Shown here: positions 8,578-13,931 of the stretch, one piece after another
Position numbering within the stretch: position 1 is the first letter of the stretch
How the letters are laid out: every line of letters starts with the position of its first letter
NCBI GenBank assembly: GCA_040307135.1
Contig: JAWRKD010000115.1
Coordinates: 1 to 15,165, forward strand
DNA: 15,165 nucleotides
Reading direction: 5' to 3'
Source of the DNA: Aminidesulfovibrio sp040307135
Lineage (GTDB): Bacteria > Desulfobacterota > Desulfovibrionia > Desulfovibrionales > Desulfovibrionaceae
Program-made: the position numbers and the translations under genes
The notes under the pieces: generated by a model
What the model was told of the DNA's origin: nothing
Databases searched by the model: none
What the model saw: the letters and a program-made list of their open reading frames with translations, nothing else

Positions 8578-8593
8578 AGCAACGGCCGTACCA
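8578..8593 (-). promoter_or_regulatory. Sigma-54 (-24/-12) promoter of the tadE-tadG operon
   Basis: On the minus strand this reads TGGTACG (8593-8587), GCCG, TTGCT (8582-8578). It matches the sigma-54 consensus TGGYACG-N4-TTGCW at every defined position. It agrees with the flp promoter at 10386-10401 at 15 of 17 positions when one preceding T is included. The predicted transcription start is about 8567. An enhancer-like palindrome is centred 154 nt upstream. Confidence 0.82.
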
Positions 8594-8625
8594 ATGGGCA
8601 GGGACCGGCAGGATCGGTCGAAGAA

Positions 8626-8663
8626 AACTCATAGCATAGCGTATTTAAAGGATATATTTTTTC
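8626..8663. promoter_or_regulatory. AT-rich island in the tadE/response-regulator divergent region
   Basis: A stretch very rich in A and T stands out in otherwise GC-rich DNA and contains the short direct repeat CATAGCATAGC, TTTAAA and TATATT (8653-8658). TATATT resembles a -10 box on the plus strand, but I found no good -35 at the right distance. It may hold the basal promoter of the response regulator gene, or a bending site for the sigma-54 promoter to its left. It is unassigned otherwise. Confidence 0.3.
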
Positions 8664-8712
8664 AGCACCATGGGCGGCTGGCCCGGCCGCAAGGGTGCTC
8701 GGGCAGGGGGCG

Positions 8713-8729
8713 ATCCATTTTTTGTGGAT
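8713..8729. promoter_or_regulatory. Imperfect copy of the 17-bp enhancer palindrome
   Basis: ATCCA and TGGAT half-sites are separated exactly as in the two perfect palindromes before flp, but the centre is a T-run. With flanks, GATCCA-N6-GTGGATT is common to all three copies. It lies 62 nt before the response regulator ATG and is centred about 154 nt upstream of the tadE operon start. It could serve as enhancer for tadE-tadG and for autoregulation of the regulator. Confidence 0.6.
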
Positions 8730-8790
8730 TTATCGTCCGGCCTGGGGTAGGAAGGATCCAGGACGGCCGAGGCGGTCCGGGGAGCGCGCA

Positions 8791-10176
8791 ATGACGGCCC
8801 GCATATTGGTGGTGGACGACGACAAGGCCTTCCGGAGCATGTTGGTGGAAGCCTTGCTGGACAAGGGTTTCGAGGTGGAGACCGCGGGCAGCGCCGAGGA
8901 GGGCGTGCGCCTGCTGGCCGCGGGCGGCTTCGACCTGGTGCTCCAGGACGTCATGCTGCCCGGCATGTCCGGCATCGAGGCCATTCCCCTGCTCAAAGAG
9001 GCCGATCCCCTGGCCGACATCGTGGTCATGACCGCGTTCTCCAGCAAGGACTCGGCCGTGGAGGCCCTCAAGCGCGGGGCCTACGACTATTTCACCAAGC
9101 CCTTCAGCCTCACCGAGATGGAGGTGGTCATCCGCCGGGCCCTGGAGCGCCGCAGGCTCCAGAGCCAAGTCCAGGCCCTGCGCACCTCCCTGGAGCGCGA
9201 GGGGCCGCTGTCGCGGATCATCGGCCAGAGCCGGGCCATGGTGCGCATCAAGGAGATGGTGGAGCGGGTGGCGGGCCTGGACACGGACGTGCTCATCACG
9301 GGCGAGTCCGGCACGGGCAAGGAGCTCATCGCCGACACCATCCACGCCCTGAGCCCGCGGGCCTCGGGCCCCTTCGTCAAGCTGAACTGCGCGGCCATTC
9401 CCGAGAACCTCCTGGAGAGCGAACTCTTCGGCCACGAGAAGGGGGCCTTCACCGGAGCCGCCAGCACCCGGCGAGGCCGCTTCGAACTGGCCCAGGGCGG
9501 CAGCATCCTGCTGGACGAGATCGGGGACATGCCCCTGCACCTTCAGCCCAAGCTCCTGCGGGCCGTGGAGCAGAAGCAGGTGGAGCGCGTGGGCGGATCC
9601 CGGCCCGTGACCTTCGACGTGCGGATCATCGCGGCCACCAACCAGGACCTGCGCGAACGCGTGGAGGACAAGCAGTTCCGGGCCGACCTCTACTACCGGC
9701 TGAACGTGGCGGCCATTCATCTGCCGCCCCTGCGCGAACGCCGCGAGGACGTGGCCGTGCTGGCGGCCTTTTTCCTGGAGAGCATCGGCCGCCGCCTGGG
9801 CGGCGAGCCCCTGAGCCTGGCCCCGGACGCGGCCCGGCTGCTCCAGGCTCACGACTGGCCGGGCAACGTGCGCCAGCTGGCCAACACCCTGGAGCGCGCG
9901 GCCATCTTCGCCACGGCCGGGACGCTTACCGCCGGCGACCTGGGCCAGGCCATGCAGCGCGGTCCGGCAGCCGTGTCCCTGCCCCTGCCCGAGCCGGGCC
10001 AGCCCCTGCGCCAGGCCGTGAACGCCTTTGAAAAGGGCCTCATCGTCCAGGCCCTGCAGCGCAGCGGCGGGGTGCAGACCGAGGCCGCCAAGCTCCTGGG
10101 CATCACGGCCAAGAACCTCTGGAACAAGCTTCAGAAGCACGGTCTGGACCCTGAGGCCTGCCTCCATTCCCTCTGA
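8791..10176 (+). CDS. NtrC-family sigma-54-dependent response regulator
   Basis: This 461-residue protein has three domains. The receiver (1-120) has an acidic pocket D9-D10, phospho-acceptor D53, T81 and K103, all present. The AAA+ sigma-54 activation domain (about 141-370) has Walker A GESGTGKE (171-178), an intact GAFTGA loop (218-223) for sigma-54 contact, Walker B ILLDEIGD (239-246) and an RADLYYRLN segment with arginine R297. A Fis-type helix-turn-helix lies near 412-450. Phosphorylation should trigger ATP-driven opening of sigma-54 promoters. The open frame reaches back to 8695, but the receiver begins at the ATG at 8791, which has GGGGAG upstream. It sits between the two tad arms, and both arms have sigma-54 promoters with palindromes, so it is their likely activator. 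No cognate histidine kinase is in the window. Confidence 0.96.
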   Translation: MTARILVVDDDKAFRSMLVEALLDKGFEVETAGSAEEGVRLLAAGGFDLVLQDVMLPGMSGIEAIPLLKEADPLADIVVMTAFSSKDSAVEALKRGAYDYFTKPFSLTEMEVVIRRALERRRLQSQVQALRTSLEREGPLSRIIGQSRAMVRIKEMVERVAGLDTDVLITGESGTGKELIADTIHALSPRASGPFVKLNCAAIPENLLESELFGHEKGAFTGAASTRRGRFELAQGGSILLDEIGDMPLHLQPKLLRAVEQKQVERVGGSRPVTFDVRIIAATNQDLRERVEDKQFRADLYYRLNVAAIHLPPLRERREDVAVLAAFFLESIGRRLGGEPLSLAPDAARLLQAHDWPGNVRQLANTLERAAIFATAGTLTAGDLGQAMQRGPAAVSLPLPEPGQPLRQAVNAFEKGLIVQALQRSGGVQTEAAKLLGITAKNLWNKLQKHGLDPEACLHSL

Positions 10177-10192
10177 TCCACGAATCGTGGAT
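10176..10192. promoter_or_regulatory. Perfect 17-bp palindrome, distal copy upstream of flp
   Basis: ATCCACGA-A-TCGTGGAT is an 8+1+8 perfect inverted repeat. It begins inside the stop codon of the response regulator gene. The flanked 21-nt unit (10175-10195) is repeated exactly at 10256-10276. Its centre is about -228 from the predicted flp start. It is a probable binding site of the neighbouring NtrC-family regulator. Confidence 0.72.
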
Positions 10193-10205
10193 TCCGCGGT
10201 ACGCT

Positions 10206-10233
10206 TCGGGAACCCGGACTTTTAGGTTCCCGA
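10206..10233. other. 9-bp inverted repeat between the two enhancer palindromes
   Basis: TCGGGAACC (10206-10214) pairs perfectly with GGTTCCCGA (10225-10233) across a 10-nt loop. It follows the response regulator stop by about 30 nt and could be a terminator or transcript-stabilising hairpin. No T-run follows (TCTTCCCG), so it is a weak intrinsic terminator at best. Confidence 0.5.
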
Positions 10234-10256
10234 TCTTCCCGCAGGCCGCCACGTCG

Positions 10257-10273
10257 ATCCACGAATCGTGGAT
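10257..10273. promoter_or_regulatory. Perfect 17-bp palindrome, proximal copy upstream of flp
   Basis: This is identical to the palindrome at 10176-10192 and lies 81 nt downstream, centre to centre. The centre is about -147 from the predicted flp transcription start, a typical distance for an NtrC-type upstream activating site working by DNA looping. Confidence 0.75.
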
Positions 10274-10333
10274 TCCAGGATCGGTCAAACGTCCGTGCCG
10301 CAGACCGTCCCGCGACGGGATTGCGTAGCGCAT

Positions 10334-10362
10334 CATGATGAAATCATGGATTTTATTATCAT
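10334..10362. promoter_or_regulatory. AT-rich dyad, possible DNA-bending (IHF-like) site before the flp promoter
   Basis: CATGAT-GAA-ATCATG (10334-10348) is a perfect 6+3+6 inverted repeat, followed by an AT-rich run with a third ATCATG (10358-10363). It lies between the proximal palindrome and the sigma-54 promoter, where IHF often bends DNA. AATCAT-N4-TTT only partly fits the IHF consensus, so the protein is unknown. Confidence 0.3.
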
Positions 10363-10385
10363 GCTGCCGCAACCAGGGCGCGCCT

Positions 10386-10401
10386 TGGCACGGCTGTTGC
10401 T
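10386..10401 (+). promoter_or_regulatory. Sigma-54 (-24/-12) promoter of the flp pilin gene
   Basis: TGGCACG (10386-10392), GCTG, TTGCT (10397-10401) is a complete match to the sigma-54 consensus TGGCACG-N4-TTGCW. The predicted start is about 10412, giving a leader of roughly 68 nt before the pilin ATG. Two perfect palindromes lie at about -147 and -228. Confidence 0.9.
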
Positions 10402-10479
10402 CAAGAAGGGCATCGGCTCGCGGGCCATCCTGGCCGAGCGGGACCGGAACCCACACCACCAAACAAGGGGAGAACGATC

Positions 10480-10689
10480 ATGATGACCAGACTGATGCAC
10501 CTGTTCAAGGACGAGGACGGCGTCACCGCCCTGGAGTACGGCCTGATCGCCGCCCTGATCGCGGCCTTCATCATCACCGCCGTGTCCGCTCTGGGCCAGC
10601 AGGTCAGCCAGACCTTCAACAACATCGCTGACGCCATGTCCAACGCCATGAGCTCCGGCACGGACACGGGCACCGGCACCGGCGGCTGA
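10480..10689 (+). CDS. flp: Flp-type major pilin prepilin
   Basis: This 69-residue Flp/Fap pilin precursor is the structural subunit of the Tad pilus. A hydrophilic leader ends at G14, followed by VTALEY, the Flp signature G/xxxxEY with Glu at +5 and Tyr at +6. A hydrophobic helix (about 15-40) and a short tail rich in Ser, Thr and Gly follow. Cleavage after G14 by the TadV/CpaA peptidase encoded next would leave a mature pilin of 55 residues. GGGGAGA precedes two consecutive ATGs (10480 and 10483); the first is chosen. It is transcribed from the sigma-54 promoter at 10386. Tad pili mediate surface adhesion and biofilm formation. Confidence 0.96.
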   Translation: MMTRLMHLFKDEDGVTALEYGLIAALIAAFIITAVSALGQQVSQTFNNIADAMSNAMSSGTDTGTGTGG

Positions 10690-10705
10690 TCGAGGAATTC
10701 GAGCG

Positions 10706-10722
10706 CCCGCGCACGGCGCGGG
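10706..10722. other. First of two tandem hairpins after flp
   Basis: CCCGCGC (10706-10712) pairs with GCGCGGG (10716-10722) across a 3-nt loop, starting 17 nt after the pilin stop codon. No T-run follows. Confidence 0.55.
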
Positions 10723-10729
10723 ATGGGAA

Positions 10730-10766
10730 CAGGCCCCTTCCCGGGGGGAAAACGGGAAGGGGCCTG
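10730..10766 (+). terminator. Strong 14-bp hairpin between flp and the prepilin peptidase gene (attenuator or 3'-end stabiliser)
   Basis: A perfect 14-bp stem (10730-10743 with 10753-10766) has the 9-nt loop GGGGGAAAA. There is no downstream U-run, so full intrinsic termination is unlikely. Partial termination or protection of the pilin transcript 3' end would explain high pilin output relative to the assembly genes that follow. The peptidase gene begins 33 nt later with its own strong ribosome-binding site. Confidence 0.7.
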
Positions 10767-10799
10767 CCCGCAAAGCGGCAGATCATGAGGGGAGAGAAC

Positions 10800-11345
10800 A
10801 TGGATCTGTTCACCGGCGCCATTGTCTGCGCCATCCTGTCCGTGGCCGTGGTCACGGACCTCTGGGCCCAGAAGATCCCGAATCTTCTGACCCTCCCCGC
10901 CATCCTGGCCGGAGTGGCCTGGCACGGACTGACCCGGGGATCTGACGGACTGGCCTTTGCGGCCGCCGGGCTGGCCCTGGGTCTGGCCGTGCTGCTCGGC
11001 CCGTATCTTCTGGGCGTCATGGGCGGCGGCGACGTGAAGCTCATGGCCGCGGTGGGCGCCTGGCTCGGCGCCAACGACGTCTTCACCGCCTTCATCTTCA
11101 CCTGCGCGGTCGGCGGCATCTACGCCCTGCTCGTGCTCCTGCGCCGCGGCCTGGCCCGGCGCGTGGCCGGCAACATCCGCGACGCCTTCCTCGTCTTTCT
11201 CGCCACCCGCAGGCTGGAGTTCGCGCCGGTGCAGTCCGAGGCGGGCCGTCGGTTGCCGCGGCTCTGCTACGGCCTGGCCATCGCCCTGGGCACCATGGCC
11301 TCCCTGGCCTGGACGGCCTGGGAGCGCGGGGCCCTTCAGCTGTAG
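10800..11345 (+). CDS. cpaA: Prepilin peptidase TadV/CpaA (A24 family)
   Basis: This 181-residue integral-membrane aspartic protease cleaves the leader of Flp pilin and the TadE/TadF pseudopilins. Both catalytic aspartates are present: D20 in TDLWAQKIPN and D78 in the GGGD(VK) motif. Several hydrophobic segments span the protein. It lacks the N-terminal methylase domain of PilD-type enzymes, as expected for the short Tad type. An upstream ATG at 10785 is in frame. The ATG at 10800 is preferred because AGGGGAGA (10788-10795) sits at correct spacing before it, whereas nothing precedes 10785. The stop is 9 nt before cpaB. Confidence 0.94.
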   Translation: MDLFTGAIVCAILSVAVVTDLWAQKIPNLLTLPAILAGVAWHGLTRGSDGLAFAAAGLALGLAVLLGPYLLGVMGGGDVKLMAAVGAWLGANDVFTAFIFTCAVGGIYALLVLLRRGLARRVAGNIRDAFLVFLATRRLEFAPVQSEAGRRLPRLCYGLAIALGTMASLAWTAWERGALQL

Positions 11346-11354
11346 GAGTCCGTC

Positions 11355-12182
11355 ATGAGCAAGACCACCCGTTCCATCCTCCAGATGACCATGGCCCTGT
11401 TCCTGGCCTTGGCCGCCGGACTGCTCGTGTTCCGCTGGCTGGCCGCCCGCGCGCCCGTGGCTCCGGCCCCCAAGCTGGCCGTGCAGACCGTGCAGCTTGT
11501 GGTGGCCGCCGCGGACCTGCCCAAGGGCGTCAAGCTGGAGCCCTCCATGCTCCGTCTGGCCCCCTTCGTGGAAGGCAGCGAGCCGCCCCAGTCCTTCCGC
11601 GAGGTCCAGGCCCTGAACGGCCGCGTTCTGTCCATGCCCGTGGGCAGGGGCGAAGCCCTCACCGGACTGCGCCTGGCCTCCGAGGACGTGAAGGTGGGCG
11701 GCATCAGCGCCCTGGTGGCCCCGGGCAAGCGGGCCATGGCCGTGAAGGGCAACAAGGTCATGGGCCTGGCCGGGTTCATTCGCCCGGGCAACCGCGTGGA
11801 CGTGCTGGTGACCCTGCCCGTGGGCGAGCGCGAGCAGAAGATCACCAAGCTCGTGCTGGAGAAGATGCCGGTCCTGGCCACGGGCACCGAGCTGGAGCCC
11901 GCGGGCGACGGCGAGAAGCCGTCCTCCGTGGACGTCTATACCCTGGAGGTGACGCCAGAGGAGAGCGAGAAGCTGGCCCTGGCCGCCACCGAAGGCACCC
12001 TGAATTTCGCCCTGCGCAACGAGGCCGACCAGGAGAGCGTGCTGACCAATGGCGCGGACACCGCCGCCACCCTGGCCTCCCTGCGTCCCGTGCGGGTCAG
12101 GACCGCCCCGGACGGCGCGCCGCGCGCCGAGGTGGTGGTGGAGGTCATCCGGGGCGCGTCCCGTGACCGGATGCGCTTCTAG
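11355..12182 (+). CDS. cpaB: Flp pilus assembly protein CpaB/RcpC
   Basis: This 275-residue periplasmic protein is anchored by one N-terminal hydrophobic helix (about 11-30). A SAF-like domain (about 45-108, with the AAADLPKGVKLEPSML segment) is followed by the RcpC/CpaB domain containing GFIRPGNRVDVLVT (about 139-153) and the TLEVTPEESEKLALA segment. In Tad systems CpaB works with the secretin at the outer membrane. GGAG precedes the ATG at 11355, 9 nt after the peptidase stop. Length and order (cpaA-cpaB-cpaC) match other Tad loci. Confidence 0.94.
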   Translation: MSKTTRSILQMTMALFLALAAGLLVFRWLAARAPVAPAPKLAVQTVQLVVAAADLPKGVKLEPSMLRLAPFVEGSEPPQSFREVQALNGRVLSMPVGRGEALTGLRLASEDVKVGGISALVAPGKRAMAVKGNKVMGLAGFIRPGNRVDVLVTLPVGEREQKITKLVLEKMPVLATGTELEPAGDGEKPSSVDVYTLEVTPEESEKLALAATEGTLNFALRNEADQESVLTNGADTAATLASLRPVRVRTAPDGAPRAEVVVEVIRGASRDRMRF

Positions 12183-12199
12183 CTCCCGGAGGCACGGCC

Positions 12200-13615
12200 A
12201 TGAACGCCCGCACCGTCCTTTCCGCCCTGCTGATCCTGACCCTCTGCTGGGGCCGCGCGGCCTGGGCCGACCCCCAGTTCCGCATCCTGGCCTCCGAGGC
12301 GCCCCAGGCCGTGCAGATCATCAGCGGCAAGTCGATCATTCTGAGCAGCGAGCAGAGCATCGCCCGCGTGTCCCTGGCCGCCCCGGAGCAGGCCGAGCTG
12401 GTCCTGCTCTCGCCGCGGCAGATTTACATCACCGGCAAGAAGACCGGGGTCACCAACCTGACCCTCTGGGGTCCCGGCGACCGGGTCATGAGCGTCTATG
12501 ACCTGGAGATCGTGCCGGACGTGACCCAGCTCAAGCACATGCTGCACACCGTCCTGCCCGGCGAGCCCAACATCAAGGTCCTGTCCTCGGGCGGCTCCGT
12601 GACCTTGTCCGGCGAGGTCTCCAGCGCCGCCAACCTGTCCACGGCCCTGGCCCTGGGCGAGGCCGCGGCCCCGGGCAAGCTGGTCAACCTCCTGCGCGTG
12701 GGCGGGGTCCAGCAGGTCATGCTGGAGGTGCGCGTGGCCGAGATGAGCCGCAGCGTGACCAAGCGCCTGGGCTTCAACTTCCAGTTCATCTCCGGCAACG
12801 ACGTGGTCTATTCCTTCCTGAACAATCTGACCAAGCTCGACGACGACGGCAAGACCGTGCTCACGGACAACGTGAACATCGCGGGGTCCAGCAGCCTGGG
12901 CGGCCACAACAGCCTGAACTACTTCGTGGACGCGCTCAAGGCCAACGGCCTGCTCAAGATCCTGGCCGAGCCCAACCTCATCTGCCTCTCGGGCCAGAGC
13001 GCGGACTTCCTGGCCGGCGGCGAGGTGCCCATCCCGGTGCCCCAGGGCCTGGGCGCGGTGGGCATCGACTACAAGCCCTTCGGCGTGGGCCTCAAGTTCA
13101 CGCCCACGGTGCTCGACTCCGGCACCATCAACATCAAGGTGGAGCCCGAGGTCTCGGACCTGGACTATTCCCGCTCCATCAGCGTGGGCTCCTACGTGGT
13201 GCCCTCCATCACCAGCCGCCGCGCCTCCACCACGGTGGAGCTGGGCAACGGCCAGAGCTTCGCCATCGCCGGGCTCATCAAGGACTCCATGCGCGAGAAC
13301 GTGAACAAGTTTCCGGCCCTGGGCGACGTGCCCGTGCTCGGCTCCCTGTTCCGCAGCAGCGACTTCCAGAAGAACGAGTCCGAACTCATCATCATCGTCA
13401 CCCCGCACCTGGTGAAGCCCCTGGACATGGCCAAGCAGACCCTGCCCACGGACGGCTTCCAGGAGCCCGACGACTTCGAGTTCTATCTCCTGGGCCTCAT
13501 GCAGGGACGCGGCAGCAAGCCCGCCTCGGCCACGGGCCTGGGGCCTTCGGCCGCGGCGCCCTCGGCCCAGGCCGCCGGATTCGACGGCGAGTTCGGCCAC
13601 ATCATGCCCAGGTAG
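12200..13615 (+). CDS. cpaC: Tad pilus outer-membrane secretin CpaC/RcpA
   Basis: This 471-residue precursor of the outer-membrane pore allows the Flp pilus to exit. It has a Sec signal peptide with probable cleavage after A23 (AWA^DPQ), an N-terminal pilus-secretin domain (about 27-105), a BON-like region (about 107-165) and a secretin domain. The secretin signatures SRRASTTVELGNGQSFAIAGL (about 349-369) and the KFPALGDVPVLGSLF to ELIIIVTPHLV region (about 380-416) are present. The C-terminal tail after 420 is Ala/Gly/Ser rich and ends HIMPR. GGAGG precedes the ATG. The gene begins 17 nt after cpaB and ends 9 nt before a small lipoprotein gene that might help it assemble. Confidence 0.95.
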   Translation: MNARTVLSALLILTLCWGRAAWADPQFRILASEAPQAVQIISGKSIILSSEQSIARVSLAAPEQAELVLLSPRQIYITGKKTGVTNLTLWGPGDRVMSVYDLEIVPDVTQLKHMLHTVLPGEPNIKVLSSGGSVTLSGEVSSAANLSTALALGEAAAPGKLVNLLRVGGVQQVMLEVRVAEMSRSVTKRLGFNFQFISGNDVVYSFLNNLTKLDDDGKTVLTDNVNIAGSSSLGGHNSLNYFVDALKANGLLKILAEPNLICLSGQSADFLAGGEVPIPVPQGLGAVGIDYKPFGVGLKFTPTVLDSGTINIKVEPEVSDLDYSRSISVGSYVVPSITSRRASTTVELGNGQSFAIAGLIKDSMRENVNKFPALGDVPVLGSLFRSSDFQKNESELIIIVTPHLVKPLDMAKQTLPTDGFQEPDDFEFYLLGLMQGRGSKPASATGLGPSAAAPSAQAAGFDGEFGHIMPR

Positions 13616-13624
13616 GGGAAAACC

Positions 13625-13918
13625 ATGCGCAACCGACTGCTCACCGCCATCGCCCTCATCGGATTCCTGGCCTGTTCCGGCTGCGCCGCGGACGAGTTCA
13701 AGGAGCCCCTGGGCTATTCCGTGCGCCAGGCCGTGGAGGCCCAGAAGCTGGCCGCCGTGCCCTCCAGCGACACCCCGGTGGTGGGCCTGGACGGCCAGTA
13801 CGCCAAGAAGGTCATGGAGAACTACCGCAAGCCCCCCGAGTCCTCCTCCTCGGTCAACAAGCAGCTCCAGATCAACCTGGGCGACGGCGGCTTCGGCAGC
13901 GGCTCCAACAAGAAGTAG
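13625..13918 (+). CDS. Small lipoprotein of the Tad locus
   Basis: This 97-residue protein has a lipoprotein-type signal peptide: hydrophobic core 5-16, then LACSGC, with C20 the likelier lipidated residue and C17 an alternative. The mature part contains DTPVVGLDGQYAKKVMENY, a pattern I associate with small proteins at the CpaD position of Tad loci. The tail is Ser/Gly/Lys rich. It is much shorter than classical CpaD, so it is not called cpaD. Being between the secretin and TadZ genes, with GGGGA before its ATG, it could be a pilotin-like partner of the secretin; that is inference. Confidence 0.85.
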   Translation: MRNRLLTAIALIGFLACSGCAADEFKEPLGYSVRQAVEAQKLAAVPSSDTPVVGLDGQYAKKVMENYRKPPESSSSVNKQLQINLGDGGFGSGSNKK

Positions 13919-13931
13919 AAGGGGAGAGGCC

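Noticed and set aside
8671..8694. Possible sigma-54 promoter for the response regulator (TGGCCCGG...GTGC)
   Set aside because: The GG and GC elements are not at the required 10-nt separation, so it cannot be a -24/-12 promoter.
8662..10167. Open minus-strand frame of 501 codons opposite the response regulator
   Set aside because: Antisense shadow of a gene with complete receiver, AAA+ and HTH motifs.
10304..10318. Small dyad TCCCG-CGA-CGGGA upstream of flp
   Set aside because: Only 5 bp per arm in GC-rich DNA, expected by chance; no positional argument.
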